16,426 bases of DNA from JACCVL01 sp038233135 (GCA_038233135.1 JBBSMN010000044.1:1-16426); one strand, 5' to 3'; shown: positions 1 through 6,973, counted from the stretch's first letter. Notes: generated by a model from the sequence alone, not told the origin. Made by a program: numbers and translations.

Positions 1-213
1 GCCCGTCACCTCGAACGTGCCGAACGCGCCGCCGCCCTTGGCGTGCGGCTGGCGCTCGGGGATGCGCTCCCGGTTGAACTGCGCCATCTGCTCGATCAGG
101 TAGGTGTCCTGAAGCAGGATCGGGCCGTCGGGGCCGACGGTGAGCGAGTGCTCGTCACTGGCGACCGGGATGCCGGCGTCCGTCGTCGTCGGCTTGGACT
201 GGTTGGTTGTCAC
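1..213 (-). CDS. katA: Catalase, N-terminal part (runs off the window edge)
   Basis: This is the first 71 codons of a monofunctional haem catalase, which disproportionates hydrogen peroxide in the cytoplasm. After a short variable tail the translation has the typical catalase opening: GPILLQDTYLIEQMAQFNRE, then RIPERQPHAKGGGAFGTFEV. The ERxPERxxHAKGxGAxGxFEVT block is the family's N-terminal signature, and its His (HAKG) is the distal haem catalytic histidine. The start is GTG at 213, chosen because a strong AGAGGAGG ribosome site lies just upstream and because GTG overlaps the TGA of the upstream fur gene as GTGA. That overlap implies translational coupling and co-transcription with the regulator, as in actinomycete furA/catR–catalase pairs. 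The rest of the protein is outside the window, so the clade and full length cannot be judged. The symbol is by family. Confidence 0.93.
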   Translation of the reverse strand, partial: MTTNQSKPTTTDAGIPVASDEHSLTVGPDGPILLQDTYLIEQMAQFNRERIPERQPHAKGGGAFGTFEVTG

Positions 214-683
214 TGCCGTTCCTCCTCTTTCGTCGTGTGCTGCTGCTCTGTCTTGGCACAGGTGGGGCACCAGCCCCAGAAGATGACCTCGGCCTCGTCG
301 ACCGCGAAGTGGTGGTCGTCGACCGAGGTTAGGCAGGGAGCCGCACCGACCACGCAGTTGACGTCCTCGGTACGGCCGCACCCCCGGCAGACCAGGTGGT
401 GGTGGTTGTCGCTCACGCGCCGCTCGAACCTTGCGGGGTGACCGGCGGGCTCGATCCGCCGCGCCAGTCCGGCGTCGGTGCACGCCGCGAGCACGTTGTA
501 GACCGCCTGCATCGACACCGACCCGAGCTGGTCACGTACGCCGAAAGCGACCGCGTCCGCGGTCGAGTGGGGGTGGTCCGTGAGCCACGACAGGACCGCC
601 CGGCGGGGCACGGTCACCCGGAGACCGGAATCGCGCAGCGCGCGCAGCGCGGTGGCGTCGGGGTCGACCGTTGAGGTTGTCAT
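210..683 (-). CDS. furA: Fur-family transcriptional regulator (FurA/CatR-like peroxide sensor)
   Basis: A 157-residue Fur-superfamily repressor. Residues 10–85 form the winged helix (LRVTVPRRAVLSWLTDHPHS, then VSMQAVYNVLAACTDAGLAR). The C-terminal dimerisation half holds the metal sites: a His cluster at DNHHHLVC, CxxC at C99/C102, and a second CxxC at C139/C142, the usual structural zinc site. Length is normal for the family. It overlaps the catalase start by four bases (GTGA), so the two are probably made from one transcript. By analogy with Streptomyces CatR and mycobacterial FurA, it likely represses its own operon until peroxide oxidises it; this role is inference from context. The ATG at 683 is chosen because the winged-helix domain starts soon after it and a GGAGAG lies 13 bases upstream. 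FurA versus CatR naming cannot be settled here. Confidence 0.93.
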   Translation of the reverse strand: MTTSTVDPDATALRALRDSGLRVTVPRRAVLSWLTDHPHSTADAVAFGVRDQLGSVSMQAVYNVLAACTDAGLARRIEPAGHPARFERRVSDNHHHLVCRGCGRTEDVNCVVGAAPCLTSVDDHHFAVDEAEVIFWGWCPTCAKTEQQHTTKEEERQ

Positions 684-740
684 GACTACTGTCAGGCTCT
701 CCGCTTTCCCGGAATCAGTCAAGTCTTGGGGCTGATCCGA
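684..740 (-). promoter_or_regulatory. Probable promoter/autoregulatory region of the fur–catalase operon
   Basis: This is the only non-coding stretch upstream of the fur gene. On the minus strand a TTGACT hexamer (722–717) is a good match to a −35 box, but no equally good −10 follows at 17 bases, so the promoter is tentative. TGACT at 721–717 is repeated in inverted form (AGTCA) just before the start codon. Self-regulation of such operons is known for the family; this site is inference. The region abuts the truncated antitoxin remnant. Confidence 0.35.
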
Positions 741-932
741 CCCGGCCGGCGGGGGTGCGGCACTCCGGTGGCACGGCTGCTCCCGGTCGACACGGCACCG
801 CTGCTCGACCAACTCGTCCAGGATGGCGTGCTGAGCAGACCGCGCCGGGCCGGTCGGCCCACCGCACGCGACGCGACCCGGGTCCGCGCGAGCGGCCCGG
901 TGGCTGACTTGGTGAGCGAGCAGCGCGACTGA
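726..932 (+). pseudogene. VapB/Phd-type antitoxin remnant lacking its N-terminus
   Basis: The frame ending at the TGA at 930–932 matches the C-terminal half of a Phd/YefM-type antitoxin of a VapBC pair. It has GTPVARLLPVD, then a Pro/Arg-rich linker, and ends in ASGPVADLVSEQRD, the part that normally wraps the PIN toxin. The expected first 30 or so residues, which form the DNA-binding fold, are absent: no upstream frame encodes them, and that sequence is now the fur promoter region. Position 726 is a TTG that only marks where the readable frame begins. The gene lies five bases upstream of a broken vapC-like gene, the usual antitoxin–toxin order. A functional product is unlikely because the DNA-binding part is missing. 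Confidence 0.62.
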
Positions 933-937
933 CGAGC

Positions 938-1353
938 GTGGCCATCGTGTACTTCGACAGCAGCGCTTTCGTGAAGCTGGTCGTAGAAGAGGACGGCAGC
1001 GACCTCGCCGCCGCACTCTGAGACGGATACGACGCAGCCGTGTCCAGCAGGCTCGCATACCCCGAAGTACGCGCCGCGCCGGGCGCGCCCATCGCCTGGA
1101 TCTGGTTGACCAGGGTCGTGCCACGGCGGCGTGGGAGGACTACTGGTTGGCGACACGGGCAGTCGAGCTGACCGAGCTCGTCGCCACCCGCGCCGGACTG
1201 CTGGCCAGCCACCACGCACTCAGAGGTGCCGACGCGGTGCACCTGGCCAGTCTGCTCGCCGTCGGAGCCACGGAAACTCTGTTCGCGGTGTGGGACGAGC
1301 GACTGCGAGCCGGGGCCAAGGCAGCGGGCGTGCAGCTGGCTCCGCTGGGATAG
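938..1353 (+). pseudogene. VapC-like PIN-domain toxin, inactivated
   Basis: Read across two frames, this is a full PIN-domain ribonuclease of the VapC family. The first frame starts at GTG 938 and reads AIVYFDSSAFVKLVVEEDGS, then LAYPEVRAA. It is interrupted by a TGA at 1019–1021 where the neighbouring AL_DG context suggests a lost Trp (TGG). Near 1066–1090 the reading frame shifts, and the rest follows in another frame: AHRLDLVDQGRATAAWEDYW, then ALRGADAVHLASLLA and FAVWDERLRAGAK, to the TAG at 1351–1353. The acidic residues expected in the PIN active site (D of YFDSS, E of YPEV, D of GADAVH, D of VWDER) can all still be read. With a stop and a frameshift no full toxin can be made. The upstream antitoxin is also truncated, so the pair is a dead toxin–antitoxin locus. 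Confidence 0.8.
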
Positions 1354-1472
1354 GTGGTGCGGGGTCGGCAGGAACCGGTTGCCGTCCGCCTCGCGGCTGG
1401 TGCATCCACCACGCCCACGGGTCGACGACCCCACCGTCGCTGGCCGCACGTGACCGGGGCGAGACTGACCCG

Positions 1473-2564
1473 GTGCGCGTGCTGGTGGTGAACGCCGGGT
1501 CGTCCAGCCTCAAGCTGCGCCTGCTCGACGGTGCGAACGCGACCGTAGGCAGCGTGGAGCTGCCGGCGAACACCGACGGCTTCGACACCGGCGAGCTGGT
1601 CGACGTCCTGCACGGCTGGGGCGAGCCGGACGCGGTGGGCCACCGTTTCGTCCACGGCGGCACCTCGTTCACCGGCCCCGTGCTGGTCGACGGCTCGGTC
1701 CGCGACGAGCTCGAACGGCTCACCGACCTAGCCCCGCTGCATCAGCCGAAGTCCCTGGCCGGGCTGGACGCGGTGGGGGCACAGCTGCGGGACGTCCCGG
1801 CCGTGGCGTGCTTCGACACCGCCTTCCACACCACGATCCCGGCGGCCGCAGCGACGTACGCCGTGCCGCTGGAGTGGCGCGAGCGCTACGGGATCCGCCG
1901 GTACGGCTTTCGCGGGCTGTCCCACGCCTACTGCTCCCGCCGCGCAGCGACACTGCTCGACCGGTCGCCGCAGGGTCTGCGGGTCGTGAGCTGCCATCTC
2001 GGTGCGGGCGCCTCGCTGGCTGCGGTCGTCGACGGCCGCAGCGTCGACACCACCATGGGCTTCACGCCGCTCGAGGGGCTGGTCATGGCCACCCGGTCGG
2101 GCACCGTCGACCCCGGGATGGTGCTGTGGGTGCAGGAGCATGCGCAGCTGTCCGCAGCCGAGATGTCTGCTGCGCTGGTGGAGCGCTCAGGTCTCACCGC
2201 GCTGGCGGGCACGCCGGACATGCGTGCGGTGGTGGAAGCCGCGGGCCGCGGTGATGTCGACGCGACGCTCGCCCTCGAGGTCTACGTCCACCGGCTAATG
2301 GCAGCCGTCGCCGCCATGACCGCCGCCGCGCAAGGCCTGGACGTCCTCGCCTTCACCGGCGGGGTCGGCGAGCACGCGCACGAGGTGCGGCGGCGGGCCG
2401 CCCAGCGGCTGCGGTTCCTGGGCGTCGCGATCGACCCGCACCTGAACCAGAATGCGCACGACGACGCCGAGATCACCGCGGTCGACGCCGCCGTACGTAC
2501 CGTCGTCATCACCGCCCGCGAGGATCTGCAGATCGCGGCCGAGGCGCGCCGGCTGACCGGCTGA
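1473..2564 (+). CDS. ackA: Acetate kinase (short actinobacterial form)
   Basis: Acetate kinase interconverts acetate plus ATP and acetyl phosphate plus ADP in the cytoplasm. The family signature VLVVNAGSSSLKL is at residues 3–15, followed by GHRFVHGG, CFDTAFH, RYGFRGLSHAY, CHLGAGAS, TPLEGLVMATRSGTVDPG and FTGGVGEHA. The expected catalytic residues can be seen: Asn7, Arg and His of HRFVHGG, Asp of FDTAFH, His of LSHAY, Arg of ATRSG, and Glu of AREDLQIA. The predicted protein has 363 residues against about 400 for E. coli AckA. The missing length is mainly between the signature and HRFVHGG. The GTG at 1473 is chosen because the conserved N-terminus begins directly there; the ribosome site is weak. 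No phosphotransacetylase or phosphoketolase gene, its usual partners, lies beside it in this window. Confidence 0.95.
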   Translation: MRVLVVNAGSSSLKLRLLDGANATVGSVELPANTDGFDTGELVDVLHGWGEPDAVGHRFVHGGTSFTGPVLVDGSVRDELERLTDLAPLHQPKSLAGLDAVGAQLRDVPAVACFDTAFHTTIPAAAATYAVPLEWRERYGIRRYGFRGLSHAYCSRRAATLLDRSPQGLRVVSCHLGAGASLAAVVDGRSVDTTMGFTPLEGLVMATRSGTVDPGMVLWVQEHAQLSAAEMSAALVERSGLTALAGTPDMRAVVEAAGRGDVDATLALEVYVHRLMAAVAAMTAAAQGLDVLAFTGGVGEHAHEVRRRAAQRLRFLGVAIDPHLNQNAHDDAEITAVDAAVRTVVITAREDLQIAAEARRLTG

Positions 2565-2572
2565 GTCGCCGG
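2556..2572 (+). terminator. Weak hairpin at the ackA stop codon
   Basis: CCGGC and GCCGG flank a six-base loop containing the ackA stop codon (TGA at 2562–2564). The stem is only five base pairs and no T-run follows, so it is at best a weak GC-rich attenuator. The remaining ~145 bases before the next gene show only two copies of ATCCGT and two GGATCC sites, with no clear promoter. Confidence 0.25.
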
Positions 2573-2719
2573 CCAACGCCCCTACCTGCGGCACACCTGC
2601 CCTGCGCGGATCCGTGCGTCCCATCATCCGTAGGATCCCGATCCAGAAGTGATCGACGCCGTCGGGAGTGTCATGGACCAGCTGGCCCCACCGGTGACGG
2701 GACCCGCCAAGGGCAACCG

Positions 2720-3478
2720 ATGAACGGCGCGGTCCTGGCCAGCACGTTCCTGGCGGCCGCGATCGAGGTGCTCGAGATGGTCGCCATCGTCGTGGCTGTC
2801 GGAATCGCGCGCTCATGGCGCGCGGCACTGCTCGGAGCCGCCGGCGGGCTCGCCGTGCTGGTGGTGCTGGTCGCTGTCCTGGGCACCGCCCTGGCCGGTG
2901 TTCCGCTGCAGCCGATCCGGCTCGTGGTCGGTGCCCTGCTGCTCCTCTTCGGTCTGCAGTGGCTACGCAAAGGCGTGCTGCGCGTCGAGCGTGACGGCTG
3001 GGCCGCCGGCATGGGCGAGGAGGAGGTCGACAGCACGGACCTGACAGGTCAGGGCTTCGACTGGACCGGCTTCGTGCTCACGTTCAAGGGCGTGTCACTG
3101 GAGGGGCTCGAGGTCGCGGTCATCGTCTTGGCGTTCGGAGCTGCGGCGAATGCGGTCGGCTCGGCTGCCCTAGGGGCTACGGGAGCGGTGCTGGTGCTGG
3201 GAGTGACCGGCGCGCTGACGTACCGGTTGGTCGCGCGCATACCGCGGCGTGCTCTACAGCTCTTCGTCGGCGCGATGCTCACCACATTCGGCACGTTCTG
3301 GGCCTCCGAAGGGGTCGATGTCACCTGGCCCGGGGACGATCTCGCACTGGTCTGGCTCGGCGGGATCTACGTGGTCGCCGCCATGGTCTCCCTGCGGCTG
3401 GTGCGCCACTGGCGCACGGCCGCAGCCACGGGACAGCCCCACCAGGCGCGGACCTCGGCACCTGGCGACGCCCCATGA
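2720..3478 (+). CDS. Polytopic membrane protein with two FTR1-like repeats (COG4280-like)
   Basis: A 252-residue integral membrane protein with about six to seven hydrophobic segments and a hydrophilic C-terminal tail. It is visibly an internal duplication. The first half has EVLEMVAIVVAVG at residues 16–28, and the second has EGLEVAVIVLAFG at 128–140. The halves stay alignable through ALLGAAGG/AALGATGA, PLQPIRLVVGALLLLFG/IPRRALQLFVGAMLTTFG and LRKGV/ASEGV, about 112 residues apart. The ExxE pairs (E16/E19 and E128/E131) sit in membrane segments and resemble the REGLE motif of FTR1 iron permeases, but the Arg is missing. Metal transport is therefore a guess. It resembles uncharacterised proteins I would place with COG4280. 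The ATG at 2720 is preceded by AAGGG. Its last codons overlap the next gene as ATGA. Confidence 0.8.
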   Translation: MNGAVLASTFLAAAIEVLEMVAIVVAVGIARSWRAALLGAAGGLAVLVVLVAVLGTALAGVPLQPIRLVVGALLLLFGLQWLRKGVLRVERDGWAAGMGEEEVDSTDLTGQGFDWTGFVLTFKGVSLEGLEVAVIVLAFGAAANAVGSAALGATGAVLVLGVTGALTYRLVARIPRRALQLFVGAMLTTFGTFWASEGVDVTWPGDDLALVWLGGIYVVAAMVSLRLVRHWRTAAATGQPHQARTSAPGDAP

Positions 3479-3699
3479 CGACGGTCATCAGCTGGGTCCG
3501 GGCGTTCGTCGGCTTCTGGGTCGACTTCGTCGTAGGCGACGACTGGACGGTCGCAGCCGCAGTGGCAGCGGCCCTGTTCGGCAGCTGGGGATTGGTCTCG
3601 GCCGGCCTACCGGCGTGGTGGTTGTTGCCGCTCACCGTCGTCGCCGTGACAGCATCGAGTCTGCGCCGGGCAGTTGCCCGCGAGCGTACGACGCGCTAG
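3475..3699 (+). CDS. Small two-segment membrane protein coupled to the upstream permease-like gene
   Basis: A 74-residue protein of no recognised family. It has two likely membrane segments, around residues 25–43 (VAAAVAAALFGSWGLVSAG) and 48–62 (WWLLPLTVVAVTASS), and a basic C-terminal tail (LRRAVARERTTR). Its ATG overlaps the stop codon of the preceding membrane-protein gene (ATGA at 3475–3478), so the two are almost certainly co-translated, and a shared complex is a reasonable inference. Its TAG stop falls in a CTAG palindrome that also supplies the stop of the convergent phospholipase D gene. Coding status is supported by the overlap and by the membrane-like composition. Confidence 0.72.
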   Translation: MTTVISWVRAFVGFWVDFVVGDDWTVAAAVAAALFGSWGLVSAGLPAWWLLPLTVVAVTASSLRRAVARERTTR

Positions 3700-4958
3700 A
3701 AGAGCGGCGCCAGCACGAGCTCGCTGAGCTTGGCCACCACCGGCCGGCCCTGCCACTCCTCGCGGGTGAGCCGACGCGCGTTGCCGCAGTCGTTGGCGAA
3801 CACGTGCTCCAGGTGGGCGGCGAACCCGTCGTCGACGATCTCGACGTTCACCTCGTAGTTGCCGAGCAGGCTCAGCCGGTCGATGTTGGCGGTGCCGACC
3901 GTGCTCCACCGCCGTCGACGGTTGCCGTCCTGACGTGCACCATCGCGCCCTCATACAAGGTGAATGGCCACACCGCCGTCGAGCAGCGTGGAGTAGAACC
4001 CGCGCGCCAGCCAGTCCGCGACCACGTGGTTGGACACCTCGGGGACGAGGATCCGCACGTCGACACCGCGGCGCGCGGCGCCCTGCAGCCCGCGCAGGAT
4101 GTCCCGGTCGGGGATGAAGTACGCCTGCGTGATGCAGATGTGGTGCCGGGCCCGGTCGATCGCCTCGAGATACATCGCACGGATCGGGAACGCCAGCTGC
4201 TGGGGAACGTTGCGGTGGGCCCGGATGCGAGGCTCCCACACCGGGGACCCGCGGTCGGCGAGCTCGGGCTGGTTCGACCCGCGGTGCTGGTTCCAGAAGT
4301 CGACGAATGCGTTCTCCAGCTCCCATGCCGACGGCCCGGCGATGCGTACGTGGGTGTCGCGCCACTGCGTGGCGTACAGGCTGCCGACGTTGTAGCCGCC
4401 GACGAACCGCACCTTGCCGTCCACGACCAGCAGCTTGCGATGGTCCCGCCCGGACTTGCGGAGGTTGAGCAGCAGCAGACCCGGACGCAGCACCGGGTAG
4501 CGCAGCACGTGCATCGCCGCCGGGAAGCGCAGGAACGGGCGCGGCACGACCAGGTTCGCGAAGCCGTCGTAGACGACGAAGACCTCGACCCCACGCTCCG
4601 CCGCCTCGATCAGCGCGGCCTTGAACGCCCGCCCGACCGCGTCGCCCTTAACGATGAAGGACTCGAAGCAGATGCGGTGCTCGGCGCCTTGCACCGCCTC
4701 GAACATGTCGGCATACAGATCCTCGCCGTAGGTGTAGGTCGTGACCACCGACTCACCAACATCCGACTCGGTCGGCGAAGTACGGGGAAACCGGCCCTGA
4801 CGCGGGCGGACGTGCTTGCGCCACGCGTCGATCCCCACCAGGGCCGCCACCACCGTCACCTGGGCGGCCAGCAGCCCTAGCAGCAGCCGCCGGACAGCGC
4901 CCCGCACCGCCGCGCGCCGCGACTGCCGTGCGCGGGGGTCGAGACCGAGCATCGACAT
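3696..4958 (-). pseudogene. Phospholipase D / cardiolipin synthase-like gene with two compensating frameshifts
   Basis: The gene encodes a PLD-superfamily enzyme with an N-terminal membrane anchor (residues ~22–44, then a basic segment), as in bacterial cardiolipin synthases. The first HKD motif is intact: DHRKLLVVDG with H173, K175 and D180, followed by GGYNVGSLYA. The reading frame from 4958 stops at TGA 3953–3951, just after VAIHLV. Homology continues: YEGAMV appears after a one-base gain (about 3954–3960), and the second HKD follows. A one-base loss at about 3908–3915 then restores the first frame: WSTVGTANIDRLSLLGNYEV, and so on to the TAG at 3698–3696. Between the shifts, the second motif reads HVRTATVD, with Arg in place of the catalytic Lys. 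The gene is therefore probably dead, unless the two shifts are sequencing errors. The ATG could be 4958 or 4952. Confidence 0.82.
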
Positions 4959-5016
4959 GGCGGGAGCCTACGGTCTGGCGGTCGGCCTCCTGGTGCCCCG
5001 CCCACGGCGGCCGCCA

Positions 5017-5316
5017 TCACCCCCAGTAGGCGTACTTCGAGTTCAGCTCCTTCTTGTGGAAGGTGACCGAGACGAAGCCCCACTTCGGGTCCGTGCAGAC
5101 CCGGTAGTCCCGCGACTCGTACCCATAACCCTTGGACACCTGCTTGCCGTCGATGTCGAAGATGTTGTGCACACGCCGCTTGGACATCCCTTTCTTGACG
5201 CGCTTGTACTCGGCTTTGCTGACGCAGTCATGGGTGGCCGACGCGGGTGGAGCGACGATGACCAGTCCGCTCGCGGCGAATGCGGCGGCGACGGCCGACA
5301 CCAAGATCTTTCTCAT
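5017..5316 (-). CDS. Small secreted protein with a BLIP/SmpA-like motif
   Basis: A 99-residue exported protein. A classical Sec signal peptide (MRKILVSAV, hydrophobic core, PPASA) is predicted to be cut after Ala27. The mature part, about 72 residues, has two cysteines (C31 and C74) that could form a disulfide. It contains EYKRVKKGMSKRRVHNIF, which resembles the KVxxGMSxxxV repeat of β-lactamase-inhibitor-like (BLIP) and SmpA/OmlA folds; only one such repeat is present. It ends in KYAYWG. The ATG at 5316 is chosen because GAGAAGGA lies eight or so bases upstream and the signal peptide starts there; upstream in-frame codons add only a charged extension. The binding partner is unknown. β-lactamase inhibition should not be assumed, since single-repeat secreted relatives are common in actinomycetes. 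Confidence 0.8.
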   Translation of the reverse strand: MRKILVSAVAAAFAASGLVIVAPPASATHDCVSKAEYKRVKKGMSKRRVHNIFDIDGKQVSKGYGYESRDYRVCTDPKWGFVSVTFHKKELNSKYAYWG

Positions 5317-5410
5317 GGTTGTGTCCTTCTCAGCAGACGTAGGGACGTGGGCGCGCGACCGCATACAGCATGCGAAGGGCGACCGCGTCAGTCAGCCGAT
5401 CGGTGCGATT

Positions 5411-5425
5411 GCCCGAGTGACGGGC
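5411..5425 (-). terminator. Short hairpin downstream of the amidase gene
   Basis: GCCCG and CGGGC form a perfect five-base-pair stem with a five-base loop, about 22 bases past the amidase stop (5447) and before the next minus-strand gene. There is no T-run, so it is a weak candidate. The overlapping TGACGGGCGTCA is also nearly palindromic and could instead be an operator for the small secreted protein gene. Confidence 0.3.
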
Positions 5426-5446
5426 GTCACAGTCCGAGGTGGCGCA

Positions 5447-6601
5447 TCAGTGGCCTTGGGCCGCCCTGACCCGATGGCGGATCTTCGGCAATCTTGCGTA
5501 CAGCTTCCTGCCGGGGCAGGCGGTGGAGCCCACGTCACGGTGGCCGCTGATGGTCTTCAGCCGCGTGCCGTTAATGGTGGTCGAGCCGCCTCCCCTGACG
5601 TGGTGGCGGGTTAGCTTCCACGCGAACAGCTTCTTGTACGCCCGCAGCATCGCCTTCCGCGGTGTTGCCTCCTCGAAGTTGCCGATCGCCGACATCGCGA
5701 AGGCCTCGTAGTTGTAGCCGTAGGTGTGCGCACCGATCACCGGGCGGCGGATGCCGCCCCACCGGCCCTCCCAGATCCGCCCGAAGCGGTCGACGAGAAA
5801 GTTGTAGCCGATGTCGCTCCAGCCCTGCGACTGGGTGTGGTAGGCGTAAATTCCCCGCATGATCGACGGGACGTCTCCGCGGGTGTAGTAATTGGAGTTG
5901 ACCGTGTGGTGCACGAAACCCGCCCGGATGGTGCCGTAGCCGGCGAACCCGTCGCGCATCGACTCGTTGGCCCCCCACTGCTTGCGGGAATAGATGCCCG
6001 GCCGAGCGGTGCGCGAGCCATGCCTCGCCCGGTACGCCGGGCGCCTGCGCTCGGCGGACCGCTGAGCCGCAGTCGGCTCGCCCGGATCGACCACCGCCAG
6101 CGTCAGGCCTGCGGGACGCGATGCACCCGTGACACTGACTAGCTTGACCTGAACGGCGTCCACCCGGCCGACGGCGACCGGATCGCTGCCGGGCAAGGCC
6201 TTCGCGGCCTCGACGCTGCCGGCGGAGGGCCCGTGCTCGCCATCCACGTGCAGCGGCTGCCAAGCCGACCAGGCGCCCGCGGTCTGCGTACGTACGGAGA
6301 CCTCGCTGCCCTCGACGGAGCTGCCGGGCGCCCAGATGACGCCGACGGTGGCATAGCCGGTCGCCGCAACGGCGGGCGAGAGCGCGGAGACCGTGTCCAG
6401 CTCACGAGCCGGCAACCGGCGCGCGGCGGCTGCGTCGACACCCGGGACGGCAACGTGCCGAACTGTCGGCTGGACTGTGGACGGGTCGGTGGCGAGCGCA
6501 CTCGAGGGCGAGATGACGGTGCGGGCGCCGACCCCGGCGGCGACGAGTGCACCACCGGTCAACGCTTGACGGCGCGACAGAAGAGACTGAGACGAGGTCA
6601 T
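5447..6601 (-). CDS. Tat-exported N-acetylmuramoyl-L-alanine amidase / PGRP-like protein
   Basis: A 384-residue peptidoglycan amidase expected to cut the lactyl–L-Ala bond of the cell wall outside the membrane. The N-terminus carries a twin-arginine-type signal, SRRQAL at residues 9–14, followed by a hydrophobic stretch and ALA. Residues 45–170 form a β-rich accessory region (GVIWAPGSSVEGSEVSVRTQ, WSAWQPL) that often precedes PGRP domains in actinomycetes. The Amidase_2/PGRP domain covers about 203–372. Zinc ligands are visible: FVHHT (H231/H232), SGHRDVGSTACPG (H354 and C362); YNFLVDRFGRIWEGRWGG holds the conserved Tyr267. All are intact, so it should be catalytic. The ATG at 6601 has GAGGA eight bases upstream. 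It is followed on the same strand by the small secreted protein, but a 130-base gap makes a shared transcript uncertain. Confidence 0.93.
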   Translation of the reverse strand: MTSSQSLLSRRQALTGGALVAAGVGARTVISPSSALATDPSTVQPTVRHVAVPGVDAAAARRLPARELDTVSALSPAVAATGYATVGVIWAPGSSVEGSEVSVRTQTAGAWSAWQPLHVDGEHGPSAGSVEAAKALPGSDPVAVGRVDAVQVKLVSVTGASRPAGLTLAVVDPGEPTAAQRSAERRRPAYRARHGSRTARPGIYSRKQWGANESMRDGFAGYGTIRAGFVHHTVNSNYYTRGDVPSIMRGIYAYHTQSQGWSDIGYNFLVDRFGRIWEGRWGGIRRPVIGAHTYGYNYEAFAMSAIGNFEEATPRKAMLRAYKKLFAWKLTRHHVRGGGSTTINGTRLKTISGHRDVGSTACPGRKLYARLPKIRHRVRAAQGH

Positions 6602-6770
6602 GGGGGATCCTCACTTAGCGGAATCACTTGCGCACCCATAGTCACAACGATGCCGTCCCGCCCCAGCCCCACGGGCTGAACTACAACCATGTGGGGGATC
6701 CCGGACGGGAACCTACGGACCATGCCCGGCAGGCGTTACGTTGCCGCCGCTCGGCTCGCGGCGCCGAGCA

Positions 6771-6786
6771 ACCGATGCTCATCGGT
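6771..6786 (-). terminator. Perfect six-base-pair hairpin after the possible membrane-gene remnant
   Basis: ACCGAT and ATCGGT flank a GCTC/GAGC tetraloop (ACCGATGCTCATCGGT on the plus strand). It begins at the last base of the TGA that closes the hydrophobic frame 6786–6968. A small stem-loop right at a stop codon is typical of actinomycete 3' ends, but there is no T-run, so termination is inferred. Confidence 0.4.
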
Positions 6787-6968
6787 CAGACGCCGGCGCC
6801 TGACATGTGCGCGAGAACCAGGACCGAGGCGATCGCCGGGTACAGGCACCACAGGGACCCAAATACTCGTGCGTAAACAACGACGGCGAGGGCGAGGAAC
6901 GGTGCGACCCACAGGTGCGCGGCCCCGCGACTCGATAAGCAGCAGCACCGACCCGGGCGCCAGCGTGG
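6786..6968 (-). pseudogene. Possible remnant of a small membrane protein
   Basis: This 60-codon open frame ends at a TGA (6788–6786) and reads AAHLWVAPFLALAVVVYARV, then FGSLWCLYPAIASVLVLAHM and SGAGV. That is two plausible membrane segments, unlike the Arg/Pro-rich peptides of the other frames here. There is no ATG, GTG or TTG start, and the first codons (PRWRPGRCCC) look non-coding. The overlapping frame upstream encodes TTLAPGSVLLLI, which could be the lost N-terminus joined by a frameshift near 6925. The stretch lies directly behind the hemerythrin gene on the same strand, so it could once have been a third gene of that operon. It could also be chance. Confidence 0.25.
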
Positions 6969-6973
6969 TCAGG

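Larger units (their letters stand above)
6602..6973. other. Gap of 372 bases between the amidase and hemerythrin genes
   Basis: No intact gene is evident here. It holds a hydrophobic open frame without a start codon (6786–6968, minus) and a hairpin at 6771–6786, both listed separately. The amidase promoter must lie in about 6602–6770, but I see no convincing −35/−10 pair. Base composition is slightly less extreme than the flanking genes. Confidence 0.6.

Noticed and set aside
1419..1431. GGGTCGACGACCC near-palindrome upstream of ackA.
   Set aside because: Short GC-rich palindromes are common by chance here; nothing links this one to a regulator.
1131..1472. N-terminal extension of acetate kinase to 1131.
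   Set aside because: It overlaps the vapC remnant and is Arg/Gly-rich; the family signature begins right at GTG 1473.
3249..4880. A 543-codon open frame on the plus strand.
   Set aside because: It crosses the end of the membrane protein gene and the mirror of the phospholipase D gene, and has no motif of its own.
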